64,000 nucleotides of DNA from Burkholderia diffusa (GTDB taxonomy: Bacteria; Pseudomonadota; Gammaproteobacteria; Burkholderiales; Burkholderiaceae): the NCBI RefSeq assembly GCF_001718315.1, contig NZ_CP013362.1:1364001-1428000 (forward strand), given 5' to 3'. Of the stretch, positions 45,530 through 52,662 are shown piece by piece. Both the position numbers and the translations under genes were made by a program. The number at the start of each line of letters is the position of its first letter. The stretch's first letter is position 1. The notes under the pieces are model-generated. The model worked only from the letters and a program-made list of their open reading frames with translations. It had not been told where the DNA came from and searched no databases.

Positions 45530-45608
45530 GCCATGGCCGGCCGATGCGCGGCATCGGCCGGCGGCCGCGTCGGTAAACGTCCTGATCTTCACGGCACGGC
45601 GTGAGCGT

Positions 45609-45624
45609 TGGAAAATCGTTTCCA
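45609..45624. promoter_or_regulatory. IolR-type operator upstream of iolR
   Basis: A TGGAAA-ATCG-TTTCCA palindrome containing a perfect GGAA-N6-TTCC core (45610-45623), in the 268-base gap ahead of the RpiR gene and 174 bases before its start. It matches the sites in the iolC/transporter promoter and suggests autoregulation. Confidence 0.6.
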
Positions 45625-45797
45625 GTATCGCCATGGAGCGTGTGCAGGTGATGATCGAGCGCGTGGGAGCGAGCGTGCGGCGCGGTTTGTGCCGCAAACG
45701 TGATTAAATTCGCCCTTCATGCATGTATACAGGTGAGTCCCGGGCGGTGCGCGTCGGTATCGCGCGCGCATCGGGGCCGTCAACTTCGCGCTATCCG

Positions 45798-46682
45798 ATG
45801 AGTTCATCCGAGAAACCTCCCGCCACCGTCGAGCAGTTCCTGCAGCATCTGGCGCACGAGTATGACGGTCTCAGCAATCGTCTGAAGGCGATTGCGCGTC
45901 ACGTGGAAACGCATCGGGACCAGCTTGGCCTGGAGGGGATCCAGTCGCTTGCGGAGGCATGCGGGGTCCAGCCGTCGGCCGTCGTGCGGTTCGCGAAGCA
46001 TTTCGGTTTCTCCGGCTTCTCCGAGATGCAGCGCTTGTTCCGCGAGGGCCTGGCCCAGCAGATCGCGCCGGGCCGCGCGTACAACCTGCGATTGCGCGAC
46101 GTGATCGAATCGGGCTCGTCCAGCCTGCAGCCCGAGCAGATCGCCGACGAATTCATCAAGGGCAGCATTGCCGGGATGCAGCAGTTGCGGCAGACGCTTG
46201 ACCCGCAGGCGCTCGCGCAGGCCGTCGACCTGCTCGCCGACACGCAGGCGATCTGGATCGCCGGCTCGCGCCGCGCGTTTCCGATTGCCGTCTATCTCGA
46301 CTACGCGCTGCAGCACACCGACAAGCGCATCGGCCTGTTCAGCGCGCTTGGCAGCATGCATCTCGGGCAGATCCGGTCGGTGCGCGAGGGCGACGTGATG
46401 ATCGTGATCTCGTTCATGCCGTATGCGGAAGAGACGGTGCAGGTTGCGCAGCAGGCCGTGCAGCGCGGCGCGCGCCTGATCGCGATCACCGACAGCCGGA
46501 TGAGCCCGCTCGCGCGCGAGGCCGAGGTGACGTTGATGGTGCAGGACAGCGCGACGTTCGGGTTTCGCGCGCTGACCGCGACGATGGGCCTCGCGCAGAG
46601 CCTGTTCGTGGCGCTCGCATACCGGCTCGAGCTGTCGTACCTGCCGACCACCGACGGCGCCCACGGCACGAAGGCCGGCTGA
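45798..46682 (+). CDS. iolR: RpiR-family regulator of inositol catabolism
   Basis: A 294-residue RpiR regulator with an N-terminal helix-turn-helix (about residues 20-80, LEGIQSLAEACGVQPSAVVRFAKHFGFSGFSEMQRLF) and a C-terminal SIS sugar-phosphate-binding domain (IWIAGSRRAFPIAVYLDYAL, VISFMPYAEETV, ARLIAITDS). RpiR proteins control iol genes in several proteobacteria. The start at 45798 fits the family; an in-frame ATG at 45723 would add 25 unrelated residues. It lies at the end of the iol plus-strand genes and convergent with iolA. Confidence 0.87.
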   Translation: MSSSEKPPATVEQFLQHLAHEYDGLSNRLKAIARHVETHRDQLGLEGIQSLAEACGVQPSAVVRFAKHFGFSGFSEMQRLFREGLAQQIAPGRAYNLRLRDVIESGSSSLQPEQIADEFIKGSIAGMQQLRQTLDPQALAQAVDLLADTQAIWIAGSRRAFPIAVYLDYALQHTDKRIGLFSALGSMHLGQIRSVREGDVMIVISFMPYAEETVQVAQQAVQRGARLIAITDSRMSPLAREAEVTLMVQDSATFGFRALTATMGLAQSLFVALAYRLELSYLPTTDGAHGTKAG

Positions 46683-46692
46683 CGCCGGCCTT
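46671..46692 (+). terminator. Hairpin spanning the iolR stop codon
   Basis: A 9-base perfect stem (AAGGCCGGC/GCCGGCCTT) whose loop is the stop-codon region. It could slow ribosome release or contribute to termination. Confidence 0.45.
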
Positions 46693-46701
46693 CCGCATGC
46701 G

Positions 46702-46732
46702 TGCCGCCCGCGGGCACATCCGGCGGGCGGCA
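46702..46732. terminator. Hairpin between convergent iolR and iolA
   Basis: A 10-base perfect stem (TGCCGCCCGC/GCGGGCGGCA) with an 11-base loop between the iolR stop and the iolA stop. No T-run, but the position between convergent genes supports a terminator role. Confidence 0.6.
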
Positions 46733-46744
46733 TGGCCATCGCGC

Positions 46745-48265
46745 TTACTTCGCGGTCGGCATCGCGAACTCGGCGCCCTTGCCGATGCTCGATGCCCAGC
46801 GCTGCATCACCGACTTCTGGCGCGTGTAGAAGCGCACGCCTTCCTCGCCGTACGCGTGCATGTCGCCGAACAGGCTCTTCTTCCAGCCGCCGAAGCCGTG
46901 CCATGCCATCGGCACGGGAATCGGCACGTTGATGCCGACCATGCCGACCTGGATGCGCCGCGCGAATTCGCGCGCGATGCCGCCGTCGCTCGTGAAGCAC
47001 GCGACGCCGTTGCCGAACTCGTGCGCGTTGATCAGGTCGACCGCTTCGCCGAAGTCCTTCACGCGCACGCAGCCGAGCACGGGCCCGAAGATTTCTTCCT
47101 TGTAGATGCGCATGTCGGGCGTCACATGATCGAACAGCGTGCCGCCGGTGAAGAAGCCCGCCTCGCGGCCCGGCACGCGCAGCCCGCGCCCGTCGACCAC
47201 CAGTTGCGCGCCTTCGCTGACGCCTTGCTCGATATAGCCTTCGATCCGCTTGAGCGCGTCGCCGGTGACGATCGGACCCATCTCGACTTCCGGCGACATC
47301 CCGTCGCCGATCACCAGCTTGCGCGCACGCTCGGCGACTGCCGGCACGATTTGGTCGGCCACGTCGCCGACCAGCACCGCAATGCTGATCGCCATGCAAC
47401 GTTCGCCCGCCGAGCCGTACGCCGCGCCGATCAGCGCGTCGACCGCCTGCTCGATGTTCGCATCGGGCATCACGACGAGGTGGTTCTTCGCGCCGCCGAG
47501 CGCCTGCACGCGCTTGCCCGACTGGACCGCGCGCTGCTGCACGTAGGCCGCAATCGGCGTCGAGCCGACGAAGCTCACGGCCTGCACGTCCGGGTGGTCG
47601 AGCAGCGCGTCGACCGCGCCCTTGTCGCCCTGCACGACGTTGAACACTCCGGCGGGCAGGCCGGCCTGCGTCAGCAGGTCGGCCATGAACAGCGCCGCCG
47701 ACGGGTCGCGTTCGCTCGGCTTCAGCACGAACGTGTTGCCCGTCGCGAGCGCGACCGGGAACATCCAGCACGGCACCATGCACGGGAAGTTGAACGGCGT
47801 GATCCCGGCGACGACGCCGAGCGGCTGGCGCATCGTCCAGTTGTCGATGCCGGTGCTGACCTGGTCGGTGAAGTCGCCCTTCAGCAACTGCGGTACGCCG
47901 CATGCGAATTCGATGATGTCGATGCCGCGCGCGACTTCGCCCTGCGCGTCGGAGAACACCTTGCCGTGCTCGGCCGTGATGATCGCCGCGAGCGTGTCGC
48001 GGTGCTCGTTCATCAACTGCAGGAAGCGGTGCAGCACGCGGGCGCGGCGGATCGGCGGCGTGGCGGCCCAGGCCGGGAAAGCGGCGTGGGCGGACGCGAC
48101 GGCCTGCTGCACCTCGTCGTCGCCGGCGAGCGCGACGCGGCGCACAGCGCGGCCGAGCGCCGGGTTGAGGACGTCCTGGAAGCGGCCGCTGCGGCCGGCA
48201 ACGGGCGTGCCGTCGACATAGTGGCCGACGTCGGCGTCGGACGTGTAGGCGGGAACCGGATTCAT
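46745..48265 (-). CDS. iolA: Methylmalonate/malonate semialdehyde dehydrogenase (CoA-acylating)
   Basis: A 506-residue aldehyde dehydrogenase of the MmsA/IolA type. [31 protein letters not shown] and [14 protein letters not shown], with the catalytic Cys, are diagnostic; the C-terminus has [28 protein letters not shown]. It converts malonate semialdehyde to acetyl-CoA, the last inositol step, and may also serve valine catabolism (mmsA). It is convergent with iolR and divergent from a LysR gene. No GGAA-N6-TTCC site was seen in its upstream gap. Confidence 0.95.
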   Translation of the reverse strand: MNPVPAYTSDADVGHYVDGTPVAGRSGRFQDVLNPALGRAVRRVALAGDDEVQQAVASAHAAFPAWAATPPIRRARVLHRFLQLMNEHRDTLAAIITAEHGKVFSDAQGEVARGIDIIEFACGVPQLLKGDFTDQVSTGIDNWTMRQPLGVVAGITPFNFPCMVPCWMFPVALATGNTFVLKPSERDPSAALFMADLLTQAGLPAGVFNVVQGDKGAVDALLDHPDVQAVSFVGSTPIAAYVQQRAVQSGKRVQALGGAKNHLVVMPDANIEQAVDALIGAAYGSAGERCMAISIAVLVGDVADQIVPAVAERARKLVIGDGMSPEVEMGPIVTGDALKRIEGYIEQGVSEGAQLVVDGRGLRVPGREAGFFTGGTLFDHVTPDMRIYKEEIFGPVLGCVRVKDFGEAVDLINAHEFGNGVACFTSDGGIAREFARRIQVGMVGINVPIPVPMAWHGFGGWKKSLFGDMHAYGEEGVRFYTRQKSVMQRWASSIGKGAEFAMPTAK

Positions 48266-48349
48266 CGTGTCTCCTGAGGATGGGGGTGGGCGGAACCTAG
48301 TCTAGGCAAAGCGGCGGGGCGGGAGAAGGCCGCGCAGCTTGATTCACTG

Positions 48350-48363
48350 TTCAGAATTCTGAA
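48350..48363. promoter_or_regulatory. Perfect 14-base palindrome before the LysR gene
   Basis: TTCAGAATTCTGAA, ending 10 bases before the LysR start codon in the 108-base gap that divides it from iolA. Candidate operator for the LysR protein itself or for iolA. Confidence 0.5.
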
Positions 48364-48373
48364 TAATCATCGA

Positions 48374-49309
48374 ATGAATCAGCAAAATGTCCAGGCGCTC
48401 TGGCCGCATATCCATTCGCTGACGGTGCTGGCGGCGGCAGGCAGTTTCACGGCCGCGGCGCAGCGGCTCGGCATCAGCAAGGCCGCGATGAGTCAGCGCA
48501 TCGCCGATCTCGAGAAGGCGGCCGGCGTGCCGCTGGTGCGGCGCACGACACGCAGCGTGCGGCTCACCGACGCGGGGCAGACGCTGGTCGACAGCACGCG
48601 CGACGCGTTCGAATCGATTGGCCAGCACTTCGCTCGCGTGAAGGACCTGGCCGGCGAGCCGCGCGGGCTGCTGCGCGTGACGGCGCCCGTCGCGCTCGGG
48701 CGCCAGCAGGTCGTGCCGCACTTGCCCGATTTCCTGCGGCAGCATCCGGGCGTGCATATCGAACTCGATCTGTCCGACCGGCTGCATTCGCTGACGCAGG
48801 AGGGTTTCGACCTCGCGATCCGCCATACGACGACCGCGCCGCAAACCCACGTCGCGTGGAAGCTGTGCGACACGCGTTCGTTGCTGGTCGCGAGCCGGGA
48901 CTACCTCGACGCGCGCGGCACGCCGCGCCACCCGAGCGAACTCGTCGACCACAGCTGTCTGTGCTACCTGCGCGACAACGAACCGGCGGCCTGGAGCTTC
49001 GAGCCGGACGGCCGTCGGCGCCAGCGCGTGAGCGTGCCCGTGCGCGGCAGCTTCGCGGCGAACAACAGCGAGGCGATGCGCGAGGCCGCGCTCGGCGGGC
49101 TCGGCATCGCACTCCTGCCGGATTTCAGCGCGCGGCGCGACCTCGACGCCGGGCGGCTCGTCGCGCTGCTCGACGGCTGGCGACCGTCGGGCGCGTTCGG
49201 CGACCACATCTTCGCGATCCGGCCGTACAGCACGGTCGTGCCGAGCGCGGTTCGCGCGCTCGTGCGGCACTTGCGCGAGCGACTCGCGGGCGGTTTCTCG
49301 GGCGCCTGA
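48374..49309 (+). CDS. LysR-family transcriptional regulator
   Basis: A 311-residue LysR protein with a helix-turn-helix in LAAAGSFTAAAQRLGISKAAMSQRIADLEKAAG, then RGLLRVTAPVALGRQQVVPHLPDFL and EGFDLAIRH in the effector domain, the pattern of the AaeR/CrgA-like group that regulates efflux or aromatic genes. It is divergent from iolA, but whether it controls that gene is unknown. The start is certain because the open frame cannot extend upstream with coding character. Confidence 0.92.
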   Translation: MNQQNVQALWPHIHSLTVLAAAGSFTAAAQRLGISKAAMSQRIADLEKAAGVPLVRRTTRSVRLTDAGQTLVDSTRDAFESIGQHFARVKDLAGEPRGLLRVTAPVALGRQQVVPHLPDFLRQHPGVHIELDLSDRLHSLTQEGFDLAIRHTTTAPQTHVAWKLCDTRSLLVASRDYLDARGTPRHPSELVDHSCLCYLRDNEPAAWSFEPDGRRRQRVSVPVRGSFAANNSEAMREAALGGLGIALLPDFSARRDLDAGRLVALLDGWRPSGAFGDHIFAIRPYSTVVPSAVRALVRHLRERLAGGFSGA

Positions 49310-49380
49310 CAGGCGAGGCCGGGCGCGCCGCGTCGCATGGCCGGGGCCTGGCCGCACGGGCAGGGGTGGCCGCGCTGCGG

Positions 49381-49386
49381 TAAAAT
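49381..49386 (+). promoter_or_regulatory. Candidate -10 box for tusA
   Basis: TAAAAT lies 52 bases before the tusA start, in the gap after the LysR gene. The -35 is unclear. Confidence 0.35.
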
Positions 49387-49437
49387 CGCCGCTTCCTCCC
49401 GCGCCCGTGTGGCGCGTCATTCGAAGGTCGACAGCCG

Positions 49438-49665
49438 ATGCAGATTCACAAGGAAGTGGACGCGCGCGGGCTCAATTGCCCGTTGCCGATCCTGCGCGCC
49501 AAGAAAGCGCTCGCCGATATGGAGAGCGGGCAGATCCTCAAGGTGCTCGCGACCGATCCGGGCTCGCAGCGCGATTTCGCCGCGTTCGCGAAGCAGACGG
49601 GCAACGAGATCGTCGAAGTGACGACCCAGGACAAGACGTTCGTGTTCCTGATGCGCCGCCGCTGA
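49438..49665 (+). CDS. TusA-family sulfur carrier protein
   Basis: A 75-residue protein with the defining N-terminal motif C14-P-L-P in DARGLNCPLPILRAKKALADM. TusA/SirA proteins carry persulfide sulfur in tRNA thiolation and other sulfur transfers in the cytoplasm. The gene is next to an unrelated LysR gene and a hypothetical gene, so the partner pathway cannot be deduced from context. Confidence 0.93.
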   Translation: MQIHKEVDARGLNCPLPILRAKKALADMESGQILKVLATDPGSQRDFAAFAKQTGNEIVEVTTQDKTFVFLMRRR

Positions 49666-49897
49666 CGGCCCGCATCACGCGCCGCTTGCGGCACCCGCAC
49701 GGGCAGCGCCCGTCGCGGCCCGCCCGCGCCTCCTCCTCCGACACCTCTGACAATTCTTAAACCTCGTCGCACGGCCGGCTGCGTATACTGACCCGGCCGG
49801 TCGTCCGTCTCGGATGGATGCGCCGGCCACGGTACGTCATACGAGGCGGGCACGGGGGCCATGCCTGACGCTACCGTTGTACAAACGGGGAGAGGAC

Positions 49898-50326
49898 ATG
49901 TCCTTCAGACCAGGGACCATTCGAAGTCCGTCCGCAGCGGAATGCATCGCGCCCGCACGCGCGGCGGGGTTGAGCCGGATCGAGCTCGACCCGCAACAGG
50001 ATCGCCACGCGCGTGCCGCGCTGGAGGCGTATGCCGATTCGGCGGCGGCCGAGATGCCATGGCTCGCGGAGTCGCTCGACGAACGGCTGCGCGGCGTCGC
50101 GCAGGAGGACGGCGCGGGCCTCACGTATTGCGGCGCAACGATTGGGCGCGTGTTCGATCTCGCGCAGGCGTGGGCGGCGAGCCAGCCCGACTATGTGGCG
50201 CCGGCGTGGGAGCGCGTGCGCGGCCAGCTGGAGCGGATGCTGGGGCAGCCGATGCCGCGGCAGCCGGAGGTATTCCCGGTCGCGCGGCTGGCCGAGCCGA
50301 TGGCCGGCAACGCGAGCCCCGACTAG
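49898..50326 (+). CDS. Hypothetical protein, function unknown
   Basis: A 142-residue soluble protein, preceded by a good GGGGAGAGGA ribosome binding site (49887-49896). It is Ala-rich and acidic in the middle (QQDRHARAALEAYADSAAAEMPWLAESLDERLRGV) with one Cys and no signal peptide or membrane segment. I do not recognise a family. It lies between tusA and the signalling operon, with a 263-base gap after it that holds two dyads. Its own promoter region is 49666-49897, which shows no clear element. Confidence 0.7.
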   Translation: MSFRPGTIRSPSAAECIAPARAAGLSRIELDPQQDRHARAALEAYADSAAAEMPWLAESLDERLRGVAQEDGAGLTYCGATIGRVFDLAQAWAASQPDYVAPAWERVRGQLERMLGQPMPRQPEVFPVARLAEPMAGNASPD

Positions 50327-50351
50327 GCGCGCGACCGCGCGACGGGAAGGA

Positions 50352-50363
50352 TTATTCGAATAA
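50352..50363. promoter_or_regulatory. Perfect 12-base palindrome upstream of the signalling operon
   Basis: TTATTCGAATAA, an AT-rich palindrome in a GC-rich genome, 226 bases before the response-regulator start codon. Confidence 0.45.
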
Positions 50364-50388
50364 AGGACCGTAGTCCGCGCAATTTCTT

Positions 50389-50420
50389 GGCGAATTTCAT
50401 ACTACTATGATGAAATCGCC
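50389..50420. promoter_or_regulatory. Inverted repeat upstream of the signalling operon
   Basis: GGCGA(A)TTTCAT and ATGAAATCGCC arms with a 9-base centre (one bulge on the left arm). It lies in the gap before the response regulator gene and is either an operator or a leader hairpin. Confidence 0.45.
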
Positions 50421-50589
50421 GGTTCGTCCGTGCCCCGTTTTTGAGATATGTTGCCGGGGGGCCGTGCCGCGCAGGTCGCGCGTTCGGCAATCGACGGCTC
50501 GTCGGCCGGTGTTGGGGGCCGCGCGCGTGCTGCGCGGGGTGAGCGCGGGGAGCTGAACTGGACGAATCGATTTCGATTTGCGGGGTGCT

Positions 50590-51294
50590 ATGAGAATTGC
50601 TGTACTGGATGACGATCCGGCCCAGACGGATTTCGTCAGTCAAACGCTGACGGCCGCTGGCCATACATGCTATGCGTTCAAGGAAGGCAAGGCCCTGAAG
50701 AAGCGTCTGCAGCGAGAGACGTTCGATCTGCTCGTGCTCGACTGGAACGTGCCGGACATGTCCGGCGAGGAAGTGCTCAAATGGGTGCGGGCGAACCAGA
50801 CCGAGCACAGCCTGCCGATCATCTTCATGACGAGCCGCGACGACGAGGCAGGGATCACGCAGATCCTCAACGCCGGCGCCGACGATTACGTGGTCAAGCC
50901 TGTGTCGGGCCCGATTCTGCGCGCGCGCATCGGCTCGCTGCTGCGCCGCGCGTATCCGGTCAACGCGGAGGCGACCGTTCGCGAGTTCGACCAGTTCCGC
51001 TTCGACGTGAACCTGAAGCAGGCGTATGTCGGCGACAAGGCCGTGAGCCTCACGCAGAAGGAATTCGAGCTCGCGCTGCTGCTGTTCCAGCACCTCGACC
51101 GACCGCTGTCGCGCGCGCACATTCTCGATCTCGTGTGGAAGCAGGCGACCGACATTCCGTCGCGCACGATGGACACGCACATCTCGATGCTGCGCACGAA
51201 GCTCGGCCTGCGGCCGGAAAACGGCTATCGCCTCGCGCCGATCTACGGCTACGGCTACCGGCTCGAGCGGGTCGGTCAGGGAGAACCGGAGTGA
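50590..51294 (+). CDS. OmpR-family response regulator
   Basis: A 234-residue two-component regulator. The receiver domain has the acidic triad D7-D9, the phosphoacceptor D51 (LLVLD51WNVPDM) and the VVKP lysine; a winged-helix DNA-binding domain of the OmpR/PhoB type follows (about residues 130-230, with LTQKEFELALLLFQHLDRPLSRAHILDLVW and RTMDTHISMLRTKLGL). It heads a three-gene operon with the LysM-FecR protein and a CHASE2 kinase, its likely partner. Its stop overlaps the next GTG start (GTGA). Confidence 0.93.
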   Translation: MRIAVLDDDPAQTDFVSQTLTAAGHTCYAFKEGKALKKRLQRETFDLLVLDWNVPDMSGEEVLKWVRANQTEHSLPIIFMTSRDDEAGITQILNAGADDYVVKPVSGPILRARIGSLLRRAYPVNAEATVREFDQFRFDVNLKQAYVGDKAVSLTQKEFELALLLFQHLDRPLSRAHILDLVWKQATDIPSRTMDTHISMLRTKLGLRPENGYRLAPIYGYGYRLERVGQGEPE

Positions 51295-52652
51295 CCCAGC
51301 GAATCACGCAGCGCACGGCGCGTTTGTGCACGGTGGCCCTGCGCGCGGCGTGCGCGGTCGCGTTCGCGTTCGCGGCACAGCAGGCCGTCGCGCAGCCGCC
51401 CGCTGCCGTGGGCAAGACGGTCGTCTACCGCACGCATGCCGGCGACACGCTGTATGACGTCGCCGCGCGCTATCTGCAGGGCCCGGACGACTGGCAGTTG
51501 CTGCAGCAGATCAACGGCGTGCCCGCGCCGAAGCACCTGCAGTCCGGCGTCGCGCTGAAGCTGCCTGTCGCGCGGCTGCGCAAGGAAAAGCTGACCGCGC
51601 GCGTCGTCGCGGTGCAGGGCACGGTCGAGCGCGCATCCGGCGGCGCGTATGCGCCGCTCGTGAACGACGCGACGCTCGCCGAGGGCGATCGCGTGCGCAC
51701 CGGCGGGAACGGCTTCCTGACGCTCGAACTGGCCGACGGCACGCACATGAGCCTGCCGCCCGACAGTCAGCTGGACCTGAAGACCTTGCGCCGCACCGTG
51801 CTGACCGGCACGCTCGATCGGGAATTCGAACTCACGCGCGGCTCCGTCGACAGCGACGTCACGCATCTGAAGAAGCGCGACGACCGCTTCCAGATTCGCT
51901 CGCCGTCCGTCGTGGCCGGCGTGCGCGGCACGCGGTTCCGCGTGAACTACGACGCCGCCGGCAACGCGGCGACGCGCGTCGAGGTGCTCGACGGCACCGT
52001 CGGCGTCGCTGGCAAGCAGCAGCCGGCCGACCCGACGCTCGTGCATGCGAACTTCGGCAGCGTCTCGACGTCGTCCGGCGCGGTCGGTACCCCCGTGCAA
52101 CTGCTGCCGGCGCCTGCGCTCACACATCCCGACAAGGTGCAGGACGAGTCCGACATCGCGTTCGACATCGCGCCGCTCGAGCATGCGCACGCCTATCACC
52201 TGCAACTCGCGCGCGACGCGGGCATGCTCGAGCTGTTCAGCGAAACGCGCACCGTTTCGTCGCGCGCGGTGTTCCGCGACGTGCCGAACGGTACGTACTT
52301 CGTCCGGATTGCCGCGATCGACGACAACGGCCTCGAAGGCGTGCCGCACATTTATGCGTTCGAGCGGCGCCTGATGGGGCTCGACGCAACTGCGTCGGCC
52401 GGCCCGAACGGCTATGAGTTCCGCTGGTCGCCGAATGGCGCGAGCAAGGATGCGCGTTATCGGTTCGTGCTGTCGCGCTCGAAGGACCTGAGCGCGCCGG
52501 TCGTCGACCAGATGGGCCTGCAGGCGCGCAGGATCACGGTCGCGCACCTGCCGCCCGGCGACTATTACTGGGCGGTGACGGTCGAGGAGTTCGAAGGCGG
52601 CAAGTTCTATCAGAAGACGAGTCCGGTCAGCGCGTTCACGTTGTCGCGCTGA
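51291..52652 (+). CDS. Exported LysM-FecR domain protein
   Basis: A 453-residue protein using a GTG start that overlaps the response-regulator stop. A signal peptide (cleavage near VAQ/PPA, about residue 36) leads to a LysM-type domain (YRTHAGDTLYDVAARYLQGPDDWQLLQQINGV) and then a FecR-type domain (about residues 100-230; VVAVQGTVE, EGDRVRTGGNGFLTLELADGTHMSLPPDS). The C-terminal ~210 residues are beta-rich repeats with HAYHLQLA and GTYFVRIAAID segments resembling Fn3-like folds. No sigma-factor gene is adjacent. A sensor role at the cell wall for the downstream CHASE2 kinase is inferred. Confidence 0.85.
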   Translation: MTQRITQRTARLCTVALRAACAVAFAFAAQQAVAQPPAAVGKTVVYRTHAGDTLYDVAARYLQGPDDWQLLQQINGVPAPKHLQSGVALKLPVARLRKEKLTARVVAVQGTVERASGGAYAPLVNDATLAEGDRVRTGGNGFLTLELADGTHMSLPPDSQLDLKTLRRTVLTGTLDREFELTRGSVDSDVTHLKKRDDRFQIRSPSVVAGVRGTRFRVNYDAAGNAATRVEVLDGTVGVAGKQQPADPTLVHANFGSVSTSSGAVGTPVQLLPAPALTHPDKVQDESDIAFDIAPLEHAHAYHLQLARDAGMLELFSETRTVSSRAVFRDVPNGTYFVRIAAIDDNGLEGVPHIYAFERRLMGLDATASAGPNGYEFRWSPNGASKDARYRFVLSRSKDLSAPVVDQMGLQARRITVAHLPPGDYYWAVTVEEFEGGKFYQKTSPVSAFTLSR

Positions 52653-52662
52653 CCCGCGGCGC

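Noticed and set aside
45723-45797. Earlier start codon for iolR
   Set aside because: The extra 25 residues lack similarity to RpiR proteins and no good ribosome binding site precedes them.
51291-52652. FecR-domain protein as a TonB-linked anti-sigma factor
   Set aside because: It has a cleavable signal peptide and LysM domain, and no sigma factor or TonB receptor gene is beside it.
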